Source: Gammaproteobacteria bacterium
Lineage (GTDB): Bacteria > Pseudomonadota > Gammaproteobacteria > Pseudomonadales > Azotimanducaceae
Length of the DNA: 19,422 nt
Reading direction: 5' to 3'
Assembly: GCA_003476445.1 (NCBI GenBank)
Contig: DMUF01000093.1
Span: forward strand, 1,043-20,464
A program made the position numbers and the translations under genes. Below, piece after piece: positions 8,121-15,746 of the stretch. Numbering within the stretch: position 1 is the first letter of the stretch; every line of letters starts with the position of its first letter. The notes under the pieces are model-generated. The model was not told the origin of the DNA. It made no database searches and was given only the letters and a program-made list of their open reading frames with translations.

Positions 8121-8387
8121 TTGGCTAACAGCCCTCAAGCACGCAAGCGCGCGCAACAGTCTGAGCAGCGTCGCGGTCATAACGCCAGCCAGCGCTCCAT
8201 GGTGCGCACCTACATCAAGCGCGTCATTTCGGCCATCCAAACGGGCGATCACGCAACGGCGACCCAGGCCTTCACCCTCGCGGTGCCGGTCATCGATCGC
8301 ATGGCTGACCGTGGCATCCTGCACAAGAACAAAGCTGCCCGGCACAAGTCGCGCCTCAATGCTGCCATCAAGGCGCTGAAGGCCTGA
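8121..8387 (+). CDS. rpsT: 30S ribosomal protein bS20
   Basis: 88 residues, beginning with a TTG codon preceded by GGAG at a 6-base spacing. The sequence MANSPQARKRAQQSEQRR, the middle segment TYIKRVISAI and the ending KNKAARHKSRLNAAIKAL are typical of S20, which binds 16S rRNA. The E. coli rpsT gene also starts with TTG, where the weak start takes part in autoregulation; the same may hold here. It is monocistronic between divergent murJ and convergent proB. No clear terminator with a T-run is seen in the 107 bases before proB. Confidence 0.97.
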   Translation: MANSPQARKRAQQSEQRRGHNASQRSMVRTYIKRVISAIQTGDHATATQAFTLAVPVIDRMADRGILHKNKAARHKSRLNAAIKALKA

Positions 8388-8494
8388 TCGCTCCCCCACT
8401 GCCCCTTCCTGCCGGCTTGCCCTGAACGGCTGCCGGCTTCTCCGACCGACCCACTGCACTCCGAAGCGCCTGCGCTGCAGCGCACTCGTCTCGA

Positions 8495-9670
8495 TCATGC
8501 GAGCAGCACCAGGTTATCCCGGTGCACGAGTTCCGGCTCCAGACTGAACCCGAGACGGGTCGCGATATCGCTGCTCGCCGCACCGGCGATTCGTCGCGCC
8601 TCATCGCTCGCATAGTTCACAAGCCCCTGCCCGATGGTGCGGCCCGCCGCGTCGACACAGCGCACCACATCCCCACGCGCGAACGTGCCACGGACCTCGA
8701 CAATCCCAACCGGCAGAAGACTGACTCCGCGATGCAGCAGCGCGTTTACCGCGCCCGCATCAAGCACCAGATCACCCTTCGGCTTCAGCTGACCGGCAAT
8801 CCAGCGCTTGCGCGCATCAAGCGGCGTCAGCGAGGCACAGAGCAGCGTGCCGAGCGGCGCGCCCGCAAGCACATCGGTGATCACACCCGGCGCATGGCCT
8901 CCCACAATCACGGTGTGCGCACCGGATCGGGCTGCAACGCGCGCAGCGCGGATCTTCGTGTACATGCCGCCGCGCCCAAGCGACCCGGCGCTGCTGCCGA
9001 TCATGCCGTCGAGCGCGGGATCAGACGCATCTGCACAGCTCACGACCGGGGCATCGGGGTGCAAACGAGGATCGCGCTCATGCAAACCAAGCTGATCGGT
9101 CAGGATCACGAGAAGATCCGCCTCGAGCAGGTTCGTGACGAGCGCCCCCAGGGTGTCGTTATCGCCGAAGCGGATCTCTTCGGTCGCCACCGTGTCGTTT
9201 TCGTTGATGATCGGCACGACGCCGAAGTCGAGGAGTTGTCCCAGCGTCGCCCGGGCATTCAGATAACGCTGGCGGTCCGCCAGGTCATCATGGGTGAGGA
9301 GCACCATCGCGGTGCGCCGACCATGGGCAGAGAACCCTTCCTCGTAGGCCTGCACGAGCCCCATCTGTCCGACCGCGGCGGCGGCCTGCAGGCCGTGAAT
9401 GGTCGCGGGGCGAGCGCCAAGCCCGAGGCGCGCAACCCCCTCGGCTACGGCGCCAGAGGACACGAGCAGGATCTGTCGATCCGGACCGAGCAGTCGGCTG
9501 ATTTCGCCGCACCAGACCCGAATGCGTTCACGCGCAAGCCCGGTCGCAGGATCCGTGAGCAGCGCGCTGCCGATCTTGATGACGACCCGGCGGGAAGCGG
9601 CCACCCGCTCGCGCTCGCGCGCTGCTTCAGGCGCAAGCGCCGCGGGCAGCGTCGGTGACTCAGCGGACAT
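8495..9670 (-). CDS. proB: Glutamate 5-kinase
   Basis: 391 residues from the ATG at 9670, with GGAG seven bases upstream, overlapping the obgE stop by 11 bases; the upstream in-frame extension to 9817 lies inside obgE and is not expected to be used. The amino-acid kinase domain shows VVIKIGSALLT near residue 30, LLVSSGAVAEG, IINENDTV and FGDNDTLGALV. The Gly-rich LGRGGMYTKIRAA is a substrate and nucleotide contact. A PUA domain makes up the last ~90 residues. It carries out the first step of proline synthesis, phosphorylating glutamate, and is usually feedback-inhibited by proline. Confidence 0.96.
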   Translation of the reverse strand: MSAESPTLPAALAPEAARERERVAASRRVVIKIGSALLTDPATGLARERIRVWCGEISRLLGPDRQILLVSSGAVAEGVARLGLGARPATIHGLQAAAAVGQMGLVQAYEEGFSAHGRRTAMVLLTHDDLADRQRYLNARATLGQLLDFGVVPIINENDTVATEEIRFGDNDTLGALVTNLLEADLLVILTDQLGLHERDPRLHPDAPVVSCADASDPALDGMIGSSAGSLGRGGMYTKIRAARVAARSGAHTVIVGGHAPGVITDVLAGAPLGTLLCASLTPLDARKRWIAGQLKPKGDLVLDAGAVNALLHRGVSLLPVGIVEVRGTFARGDVVRCVDAAGRTIGQGLVNYASDEARRIAGAASSDIATRLGFSLEPELVHRDNLVLLA

Positions 9671-10847
9671 GAATGATCTCCACGTCGTCTTCATCCGGCG
9701 CGTCGTCCGGTGCGTCGTCGAGCAGGTCATCGTTATCCGCCGCACCGCGCCGCGCCAGCGATGACGCCAGCACATCCGCACCAATCGCCGCCTCGCGCGC
9801 GGCTTCTGCCGCCGCAAAATCCGCGTCTTCGCGTCGCCGGGTATCCGCCTCGCGGAGCGCCGTCATCAGCGAAGCGGCAAGCTCCGGCAGCCCCGCACCG
9901 CTCAGCCCCGACACGCTGAAGAGGGGTCGGTCGGGCCAGGCAGCCGCGAAACGATCAAGCAGCTGTTGGCATTCATCGTCTGTCACCAGGTCGGACTTGC
10001 TCAACACCATCCAGATCGGGCGCTCCGCCAGCGCCCGACTATAGGCTTCGAGCTCGCGTTCGATCGCACGCGCATTGTCGAGCGGATCACTGCCATCCAG
10101 CGGCACCGGTTCCACCAGATGAACCAATATGCGGGTTCGTGCGAGGTGCCGCAGGAACTGCACGCCGAGCCCCGCGCCGGAGGCGGCTCCCTCGATCAGC
10201 CCCGGAATATCGGCGATAACAAAACTGGCATCCTCGCCCACACGCACAACGCCGAGACTCGGCACGAGGGTGGTAAACGGATAGTCGGCCACTTTGGGAC
10301 GCGCAGCCGACACGCTGCTGACCAGCATCGACTTGCCCGCGTTCGGCAGTCCGAGCAGTCCGACGTCGGCCAGAAGCTTGAGCTGGAGACGCAGGATCCG
10401 ATGCTCACCCGGGTATCCGGGCGTCGTGCGCCGCGGTGCGCGGTTGGTCGACGACTTGAAGCGCGCGTTGCCGAGACCGTGGAACCCGCCGCGCGCCACG
10501 ACGAGTTCAGCGCCGGCTTCTACCAGATCGCCAACGACTTCGCGCGACTCATCATCAATGATGGACGTACCGACCGGCACCCGAACGCGGCTGACCGCGC
10601 CGTGAGCGCCGGTCTTGTTCTTGCCGCTGCCGGATTGCCCGTGGCCGGCGCGGTAGAGCGGCTGAAAGCGAAAATCAATCAGCGTGTTGAGCGCGGGATC
10701 AGCAACCAGAACCACATCGCCGCCATCGCCACCGTCGCCGCCGTCCGGACCGCCTTTCGGGACGAATTTCTCGCGCCGGAAGGAAAGGCATCCGCGACCG
10801 CCATTTCCCGCTTCCACTCGAATGGTGGCTTCGTCGATGAACTGCAT
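9660..10847 (-). CDS. obgE: Obg-family GTPase (CgtA)
   Basis: 395 residues. The glycine-rich Obg fold (1-158) includes GGDGGDGGDVVLV, GGFHGLGNARF and STNRAPRR. The GTPase domain shows GLPNAGKS (G1, 166-173), YPFTT (G2) and DIPGLIEG (G3, 213-220). The C-terminus is acidic and Asp-rich, as in proteobacterial Obg. It is an essential ribosome-associated GTPase involved in 50S maturation and stress responses. Two departures from the usual motifs are visible: Met174 where Thr normally follows GKS, and SKSD (283-286) where G4 is normally NKxD. It follows the rplU-rpmA terminator and overlaps proB by 11 bases. Confidence 0.96.
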   Translation of the reverse strand: MQFIDEATIRVEAGNGGRGCLSFRREKFVPKGGPDGGDGGDGGDVVLVADPALNTLIDFRFQPLYRAGHGQSGSGKNKTGAHGAVSRVRVPVGTSIIDDESREVVGDLVEAGAELVVARGGFHGLGNARFKSSTNRAPRRTTPGYPGEHRILRLQLKLLADVGLLGLPNAGKSMLVSSVSAARPKVADYPFTTLVPSLGVVRVGEDASFVIADIPGLIEGAASGAGLGVQFLRHLARTRILVHLVEPVPLDGSDPLDNARAIERELEAYSRALAERPIWMVLSKSDLVTDDECQQLLDRFAAAWPDRPLFSVSGLSGAGLPELAASLMTALREADTRRREDADFAAAEAAREAAIGADVLASSLARRGAADNDDLLDDAPDDAPDEDDVEIIHVR

Positions 10848-10865
10848 AACTGCGCGGCCATAGAC

Positions 10866-10893
10866 AAAAAACCCCGCGTGGGCGGGGTTTTTT
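10866..10893 (-). terminator. Intrinsic terminator after rplU-rpmA
   Basis: A perfect 12-base-pair inverted repeat (A6-CCCC-GC pairing with GC-GGGG-T6) with a four-base loop. On the minus strand the T-run follows the hairpin right after rpmA. The A-run makes it symmetrical and therefore bidirectional in principle, but no plus-strand gene enters it. Read-through could supply obgE and proB. Confidence 0.93.
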
Positions 10894-10896
10894 CCG

Positions 10897-11169
10897 TCAG
10901 CCCTCGGCGGCTGCCGTGGGTTCGACGGTGACGAACTTGCGTTGCTGCGGTCCTCGCGTCACAAACTTCACCACGCCGTCGGCGGTGGCGAACAATGTGT
11001 GGTCACGCCCGCAGCCCACGTTCGCTCCGGGATGAAAACGGGTGCCGCGCTGACGCACGATAATGTTGCCCGCCTTCACCACTTCGCCGCCGAACTTCTT
11101 GAGCCCGAGACGCTTCGCCTGGGAGTCGCGCCCGTTACGGGTACTGCCGCCTGCTTTCTTGTGTGCCAT
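10897..11169 (-). CDS. rpmA: 50S ribosomal protein bL27
   Basis: 90 residues. It begins MAHKKAGGSTRNGRDSQ and contains AGNIIVRQRGTRFHPG and VGCGRDHTLFA, all typical of L27, which reaches toward the peptidyl transferase centre of the 50S subunit. AGGAG is positioned upstream, and it lies 21 bases after rplU in the standard rplU-rpmA pair. The terminator hairpin follows the stop codon within a few bases. Confidence 0.98.
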   Translation of the reverse strand: MAHKKAGGSTRNGRDSQAKRLGLKKFGGEVVKAGNIIVRQRGTRFHPGANVGCGRDHTLFATADGVVKFVTRGPQQRKFVTVEPTAAAEG

Positions 11170-11190
11170 GTGCCTGCTCCTGTCGCGCGG

Positions 11191-11502
11191 TCAGCCGCTG
11201 ATGCCCTTGATCCGCACTTCGGTAAACCACTGACGGTGGCCCTGGGTGCGCATATAGCCCTGACGCCGGCGAAACTTGATGATGCGAATCTTCTTGCCGC
11301 GGTCGTGACCGACCACCTCAGCGGTCACTCGACCGCCCGCGACGTAAGGCGCGCCGACCGCCACACGCTCGCCGTCTGACACCAGCAGAACCTTTTCGAA
11401 CACGACTTCCTGACCGGGTTCCGCATCGAGCATCTCGACTCGAAGCGTTTCCCCTTCAGTCACGCGATGCTGCTTCCCACCCGTTGCGATGACGGCGAAC
11501 AT
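11191..11502 (-). CDS. rplU: 50S ribosomal protein bL21
   Basis: 103 residues, the same length as the E. coli protein. The start at 11502 has GGAG eight bases upstream and gives the standard MFAVIATGGKQHRV N-terminus. The C-terminal segment KFRRRQGYMRTQGHRQ is the rRNA-binding region. It is first gene of the rplU-rpmA operon, transcribed from a promoter about 145 bases upstream. Confidence 0.98.
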   Translation of the reverse strand: MFAVIATGGKQHRVTEGETLRVEMLDAEPGQEVVFEKVLLVSDGERVAVGAPYVAGGRVTAEVVGHDRGKKIRIIKFRRRQGYMRTQGHRQWFTEVRIKGISG

Positions 11503-11647
11503 AATTGTTTCTCCAGATGCCGGGCGGCGTGTACTAGAATGCGGGCACGACGCCCGACCAACCACCGCCATAACGGACTGTGCTGCTCACCGCTGCCACC
11601 CATCATCCGATGGGGGCGCACGCACCGAGCGCTGCTGCCGCGAAAGG
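11503..11647 (-). other. Predicted 5' leader of rplU mRNA
   Basis: The stretch between the predicted transcription start and the rplU ATG is about 145 bases and contains no gene of its own. Two small perfect hairpins are visible: CCCATC/GATGGG with a four-base loop at 11608-11623 and CGGGC/GCCCG with a five-base loop at 11542-11556. They might take part in autogenous control by a ribosomal protein; this is inference and I do not recognise a known leader motif. Confidence 0.4.
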
Positions 11648-11653
11648 CGCGCA

Positions 11654-11682
11654 ATTCTAAGGGCAAGATCGATTGAATACAA
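11654..11682 (-). promoter_or_regulatory. rplU promoter
   Basis: On the minus strand TTGTAT (11677-11682) is followed by a 17-base spacer and TAGAAT (11654-11659, five of six matches). The bases after the -10 are a G+C-rich discriminator (TGCGCGCC), as usual for ribosomal promoters under stringent control. Confidence 0.65.
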
Positions 11683-11683
11683 C
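11655..11683 (+). promoter_or_regulatory. Possible ispB promoter overlapping the rplU promoter
   Basis: TTCTAA (11655-11660), a 17-base spacer and TACAAC (11678-11683) read on the plus strand. Both boxes are weak. They occupy almost exactly the same bases as the rplU boxes on the other strand. Confidence 0.3.
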
Positions 11684-11731
11684 GCGCGGCAGACCCTTTG
11701 CAAGCCGCCCGCAAGGTGTTACGAAACGTCC

Positions 11732-12760
11732 ATGACCTCAAGCCTGACCGCCGCAAGCGCGCCCACCGCCACGCCGACGAAGGGGCTCCTCGCCGACATA
11801 CTGCCTCTTGTCGCAGACGATTTTGCGGCCGTCGATCATCTCATCCCGCGACAGCTCAGTTCCGATGTCGCCCTGGTCGAGGAAATCGGCCGCTATATCG
11901 TCGAAAGTGGCGGCAAGCGCCTGCGTCCCCTCCTCGTCCTGCTCGCGACCCGTTGCCTGACGCAACCGGAACCCGGCGCCGGGCCTCACATCCGGCTCGC
12001 CGCCGTGATCGAATTTCTGCACACCGCCACGCTGCTGCACGACGACGTCGTGGACAAGTCGGCGCTGCGCCGCGGGCGCGCCACCGCGAATGCGACCTGG
12101 GGTAATGCGCCCAGCGTGCTGGTCGGCGACTTTCTCTATTCGCGCGCGTTTCAGCTGATGGTGAGCCTTGGGCATCTCGACGTCATGCGCGTGCTCTCCG
12201 ATGCGACCAACACCATCGCAGCCGGCGAGGTGCAGCAGCTCGCCAACATCGGCAACGTCCATCTCAGCGAATCGGCGTACCGCGAGGTGATCCGCGCCAA
12301 GACTGCTCTGCTGTTCGAAGCGGCTACCCACACCGCGGCGCTGCTGGCGGGCGCCGAGCCCACCCAGACGGAGGCGCTGCGCCGCTACGGGCTGCACTTC
12401 GGTCTCGCGTACCAGCTGCTCGATGACTGGCTCGACTATGCGGGCACGAGTGCGGACATGGGCAAGAACGTCGGCGACGACCTGGCAGAGGGCAAGCTGA
12501 CACTGCCCGTCATTCTTGCGCTGCAATCTGTGTCCGATACCGAAGCGGCGCGCCTCCGGGCAGCCATCGCGGCGCGGTCCGTGGCAGAACTGCCGGTAGT
12601 GCTGGATATCGTCGCGCGCTCGGGTGCCCTCGATGCGACCCGCGCGGCGGCTCTTGCCGAAGCAGAAAACGCCCGGTTAGCGCTCGGCGCGTTGCCGAAC
12701 ACGCCTTATCGCGCAGCGCTCGAGCGCTTGGCCGACGTTGCAACCGCGCGAGTGGGCTGA
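11732..12760 (+). CDS. ispB: Octaprenyl/polyprenyl diphosphate synthase
   Basis: 342 residues from the ATG at 11732. This is a trans-isoprenyl diphosphate synthase with GGKRLRP (60-66), the first Asp-rich motif DDVVD (104-108) with the downstream RRGRATAN, and the second Asp-rich motif DDWLD (231-235), then GKNVGDDLAEGKLTLP. It extends farnesyl diphosphate with IPP units to make the quinone side chain; product length cannot be read from the sequence. It is divergent from rplU, the standard arrangement in gammaproteobacteria. A longer upstream extension in the same frame crosses the rplU promoter and leader and is not expected to be coding. Confidence 0.95.
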   Translation: MTSSLTAASAPTATPTKGLLADILPLVADDFAAVDHLIPRQLSSDVALVEEIGRYIVESGGKRLRPLLVLLATRCLTQPEPGAGPHIRLAAVIEFLHTATLLHDDVVDKSALRRGRATANATWGNAPSVLVGDFLYSRAFQLMVSLGHLDVMRVLSDATNTIAAGEVQQLANIGNVHLSESAYREVIRAKTALLFEAATHTAALLAGAEPTQTEALRRYGLHFGLAYQLLDDWLDYAGTSADMGKNVGDDLAEGKLTLPVILALQSVSDTEAARLRAAIAARSVAELPVVLDIVARSGALDATRAAALAEAENARLALGALPNTPYRAALERLADVATARVG

Positions 12761-12796
12761 ACGACCGTATCTCTGCACGGCGTTGATGATCGACGG

Positions 12797-12825
12797 TTGT
12801 TCCGCGACCGGCGCCCTCTTACAAT
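12797..12825 (+). promoter_or_regulatory. Promoter of the tRNA-Pro gene
   Basis: TTGTTC (12797-12802), a 17-base spacer and TACAAT (12820-12825, five of six matches), followed by the G+C-only discriminator CGCGCCCC, which is typical of stable RNA promoters under stringent control. The predicted start lies about 30 bases before the mature tRNA. Confidence 0.7.
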
Positions 12826-12862
12826 CGCGCCCCTCGTCCGGGCACGTATGCACGGAGCGATT

Positions 12863-12939
12863 CGGAGTGTAGCTCAGCTTGGTAGAGCACCACGTTCGGG
12901 ACGTGGGGGCCGGAGGTTCGAATCCTCTCACTCCGACCA
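12863..12939 (+). tRNA. tRNA-Pro(CGG)
   Basis: A 77-base cloverleaf. The acceptor stem CGGAGTG pairs perfectly with CACTCCG; the D-arm contains AGCTCAGCTTGGTAGAGC; the anticodon stem CCACG/CGTGG encloses TTCGGGA with anticodon CGG (codon CCG); the T-loop reads GGTTCGAATCC. The discriminator base is A and the 3' CCA is encoded. It marks the boundary between the conserved block and the accessory genes to its right. Confidence 0.97.
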
Positions 12940-13010
12940 CTTCCAGGCCGGCAACTTAAGCCCGGCAACGCCCGGGTCCTGCAACCGCTCTCACATCGGG
13001 AGAAAGTGTC

Positions 13011-13415
13011 ATGACCAGCCGAACCGGCGGGTGCCTCTGCGGCGCCATTCGCTACGAGTTCAAGAACGATCCGACCGTCGCAGCCATCTGCCACTGCACG
13101 CACTGCCAGCGCCAGAGCGGCGGATTGTTCTCCACCAACCTGATGCTCGCCGAGGCTGACTATGTGCAGACCGGAGAGACGAAGGTCTATACCGATCGCG
13201 GCGACAGCGGCAAAGCCGTCTGGCGACACTTCTGCGGCACCTGCGGCTCACCCATCACCTCCCGCGTCGAATCGATGCCGGGCTTCGTGATCGTGAAGGC
13301 TGGCACACTGGACGACTTCAAGGACGTGAAGCCCGCGGTCGAGGTGTATACGGACCACGCCGCGCAGTTCCTGCCACCCCTCGCGGGTCGGCGTTTCGCG
13401 CAGGGCACGGGCTGA
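13011..13415 (+). CDS. GFA (glutathione-dependent formaldehyde-activating)/CENP-V family zinc protein
   Basis: 134 residues with a GGGAGA ribosome site upstream. Cysteine motifs of the GFA fold are all present: GGCLCGAIRY (C8, C10), CHCTHC (C27, C29, C32) and FCGTCGSP (C75, C78), which bind zinc. The C-terminal half has the usual AGTLDD and a ...YTDHAAQFLPP segment. Members were named for formaldehyde-glutathione adduct chemistry, but most have unknown substrates and I would not assume formaldehyde here. It is followed after 18 bases by the SDR gene, likely in one transcript. Confidence 0.9.
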   Translation: MTSRTGGCLCGAIRYEFKNDPTVAAICHCTHCQRQSGGLFSTNLMLAEADYVQTGETKVYTDRGDSGKAVWRHFCGTCGSPITSRVESMPGFVIVKAGTLDDFKDVKPAVEVYTDHAAQFLPPLAGRRFAQGTG

Positions 13416-13433
13416 TCCGACGGGGAGCGCGCG

Positions 13434-14204
13434 ATGGACCTGTTTCGTCTCGACGGCAAGCACGTCGTCATCACCGGCGCCTCCTCCGGCTTCGGTCACC
13501 ACTTCGCTGGTGTGTTGTCAGCAGCCGGCGCGCGCGTGGCACTCGGCGCCCGCAGGGTGGATCGCGTGGCGGCCAGGGTTGATGAAATCCGGTCCGCGGG
13601 CGGCGCAGCCACGGGCATCCCGCTCGACGTGCGCAGCGCGGAGAGCATCCGCCAGTTCCTTGATGCTGCCGAAGAGGCCTTTGGTCCGATCGACGTCGTG
13701 ATCAACAACGCCGGGGTCGAAGCGGGCGCGAAGACCTATCTCATGATTGATGAGGCTGACTGGGATTACGTCATGGAGACGAATCTCAAAGGCCCCTGGC
13801 TCATGTCCAAGCTGTACACCGAGCGGGTCATTGCCCATCGCCAGGCATCCGGCAACATCATCAACATCTCCTCCATCACCGATACGCGAACCATCAAGGG
13901 ACAGTTCCCCTATGCGGTCTCGAAAGGGGCGCTGACGCGCATGACCGAGGTGCTGGCACTCGAAGCCTCCCGCTACGGCATCCGCGTTAATGCCCTCGCG
14001 CCCGGCTACATCCACACCGACGTCAGCCAGCTCGTGTTCGAAAGCGCTACGGCGCCGGAGTTCATGAAACGAATCCCGATGCGCCGCTTCGGCGAGTTCA
14101 ATGATCTGGACGGCCCGATTCTTCTCCTCGCGTCTGACGCATCGCGCTACATGACCGGCTCGGTTATCGTGGTCGACGGCGGACACATCTGCGCCTCGCT
14201 CTGA
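13434..14204 (+). CDS. Short-chain dehydrogenase/reductase (SDR) family oxidoreductase
   Basis: 256 residues, classical SDR. Cofactor motif TGASSGFG (14-21), Asp65 for the adenine ring, NNAG (91-94) and catalytic tetrad N117, S147, Y160, K164 (YAVSK). The ARR at 39-41 after the second strand favours NADP(H) over NAD(H), an inference. The C-terminus ends GSVIVVDGG as usual. GGGGAG precedes the start. The substrate cannot be told; the adjacent epoxide hydrolase suggests an alcohol/ketone step on an epoxide-derived diol or a related small molecule. Confidence 0.93.
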   Translation: MDLFRLDGKHVVITGASSGFGHHFAGVLSAAGARVALGARRVDRVAARVDEIRSAGGAATGIPLDVRSAESIRQFLDAAEEAFGPIDVVINNAGVEAGAKTYLMIDEADWDYVMETNLKGPWLMSKLYTERVIAHRQASGNIINISSITDTRTIKGQFPYAVSKGALTRMTEVLALEASRYGIRVNALAPGYIHTDVSQLVFESATAPEFMKRIPMRRFGEFNDLDGPILLLASDASRYMTGSVIVVDGGHICASL

Positions 14205-14270
14205 TCGCGGGCGGCGTGCTCCGCTGGCCGGGTTCTTCAAACCCGCTGTGCCACCAGCCGGAGTTCGTTC

Positions 14271-15413
14271 ATGACCCACACGCACACCGACGTTCGACCG
14301 TTCCACATCGACATTCCCCAGGCGGCACTTGCGGACCTGCGCGCGCGCCTGTCGCTTACCCGCTTCCCGGAAAAGGAAACGCCGACTGACTGGTCGCAGG
14401 GCGTACCACTCGCCTACATGCGCGAGATCCATGACTACTGGTCGAACACGTACGACTGGCGCCGGGCCGAGGCTCGCATCAACGCCTTTCCGCAGTTCAC
14501 CACCACGTTGAACGGGCTCGACATTCATTTCATCCATGTCCGCTCGCCCGAACCGCAGGCGCGTCCCTTGCTGCTCACCCACGGCTGGCCGGGCTCGATC
14601 GTGGAATTTCTCCGCGTCATCGGACCGCTGGCGGATCCGGTCGCTCACGGTGGCAACGCTGCGGATGCCTTTCACGTCGTCGTACCGTCCCTGCCGGGGT
14701 ACGGTTTCTCGGGCAAACCGGATGCGCCCGGTTGGGGCATCGAGAAGATCGCGGATACCTGGGCCGCGCTCATGGCCCGACTCGGCTACGACCGTTATTA
14801 CGCGCAAGGCGGCGACTGGGGCTCGGCGGTCACCTCGTGCATCGGTATCCGCGACACCGCGCACTGCGCCGGCATTCACGTAAATATGGTGACCGCGCGA
14901 CCCGACCCCATGGACAACCTGACGCCCATCGAGGAAAAGGCCCTCGCAGGCATGAAGTACTACCAGGACTGGGACTCGGGCTACTCCAAGGAACAATCAA
15001 CGCGGCCGCAGACCGTCGGTTACGGACTGGTCGATTCCCCGATCGGGCAGGCCGCGTGGATCATGGAAAAGTTCTGGGCCTGGACCGATTGCAATGGTCA
15101 TCCGGAAAATGCGCTGAGCCGCGACGACATGCTGGACAACATCATGGTGTATTGGCTGACGGGCAGCGCCGCTTCCTCTGCGCGCCTGTACTGGGAAAGC
15201 TTTGGCAGCTTCGCAGCCGGCGAGATCAACGTACCCGCGGGCTGCAGCATCTTTCCGCGCGAGATCTTCGTGTGTTCGCGACGCTGGGCGGAGAACCGTT
15301 ACCGCAAGATCGTGTACTGGAACGAGCTCGATCGCGGCGGCCACTTTGCCGCCTTCGAGCAGCCGGAACTTTTCGTGACCGAGCTGCGCAACTGTTTCCG
15401 GCTGATGGACTGA
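14271..15413 (+). CDS. EHN-type epoxide hydrolase (alpha/beta hydrolase)
   Basis: 380 residues. The N-terminal EHN domain (about 8-115: FHIDIP, LARLSLTRFPE-like region, YMREIHDYW) is typical of microsomal-type epoxide hydrolases. The alpha/beta core has HGWPGS (104-109, oxyanion region), nucleophile D182 in GGDWGS, and catalytic H358 in GGHFAAFEQP. E331 lies 27 residues before the histidine, the same spacing as the Glu-His pair in mammalian microsomal epoxide hydrolase, so it is a good candidate for the acid. Tyr308 may help to open the ring. The enzyme would hydrolyse epoxides to diols; juvenile hormone-type and xenobiotic epoxides are known substrates of relatives. It follows the SDR gene by 66 bases with GGAG upstream. 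Confidence 0.93.
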   Translation: MTHTHTDVRPFHIDIPQAALADLRARLSLTRFPEKETPTDWSQGVPLAYMREIHDYWSNTYDWRRAEARINAFPQFTTTLNGLDIHFIHVRSPEPQARPLLLTHGWPGSIVEFLRVIGPLADPVAHGGNAADAFHVVVPSLPGYGFSGKPDAPGWGIEKIADTWAALMARLGYDRYYAQGGDWGSAVTSCIGIRDTAHCAGIHVNMVTARPDPMDNLTPIEEKALAGMKYYQDWDSGYSKEQSTRPQTVGYGLVDSPIGQAAWIMEKFWAWTDCNGHPENALSRDDMLDNIMVYWLTGSAASSARLYWESFGSFAAGEINVPAGCSIFPREIFVCSRRWAENRYRKIVYWNELDRGGHFAAFEQPELFVTELRNCFRLMD

Positions 15414-15425
15414 GGCGCGCGCTTC

Positions 15426-15746
15426 GTGAACGCTCTGGAAGAACAGTTCAGCGCGCTCGCACGCGATCTCGAAACGCTGATCGCGCTGCTGCAGGAGGCC
15501 GAAGAGCGCTTCTGGGTCATCTGGCTGGAGCGCGGGCTGTCCCAGGTGCGCTCTCACCATCTGGGCGGCGCCACCTTCGTGCTGGGGTGTTACGGCGGCG
15601 AGGACAGCTTTTCAGACTTCGAGCTGAAACCGGAACTCGCCGCAACAGAGCCCTTGCGGCACAGAAATCTGAACGCACGACTTGCCGAACTTCGTACTCG
15701 GGTGTTTTTGTCGGCCAATGCGATCACCGCGCGGCGTGCGTGGTAA
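15426..15746 (+). CDS. Small protein of unknown function
   Basis: 106 residues from a GTG 12 bases after the epoxide hydrolase stop. An N-terminal amphipathic helix (LEEQFSALARDLETLIALLQEAEE) is followed by WVIWLERGLSQVRS and a segment LGCYGGEDSFSDFELKPE. The layout, an acidic helix then W-x-x-W-L-E and a Gly-Gly-x-x-S loop before a F-x-D-x-x-L strand, resembles small bacterial proteins annotated as DUF6966, but I cannot confirm this. Its last 23 bases overlap the 3' end of the convergent MFS gene. It is probably cotranscribed with the epoxide hydrolase. Confidence 0.6.
   Translation: MNALEEQFSALARDLETLIALLQEAEERFWVIWLERGLSQVRSHHLGGATFVLGCYGGEDSFSDFELKPELAATEPLRHRNLNARLAELRTRVFLSANAITARRAW

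Noticed and set aside
8411..8435. Repeated GCCGGC as a terminator after rpsT
   Set aside because: The two copies could pair, but the loop is long and there is no T-run on either strand, so I do not call it.
8522..9658. A 378-codon plus-strand ORF
   Set aside because: It is antisense to proB, whose motifs are clear.
10720..10760. Short GCC-rich tandem repeat
   Set aside because: It encodes the Gly-Gly-Asp repeats of the Obg N-terminal fold and needs no other explanation.
12863..12939. tRNA-Pro 3' end as an attachment site
   Set aside because: I saw no second copy of the tRNA 3' sequence and no integrase or transposase in the window.
13518..14996. A 492-codon minus-strand ORF
   Set aside because: It is antisense to the SDR and epoxide hydrolase genes, both with full catalytic motifs; the translation is low-complexity and rich in Arg, Val and Gly.
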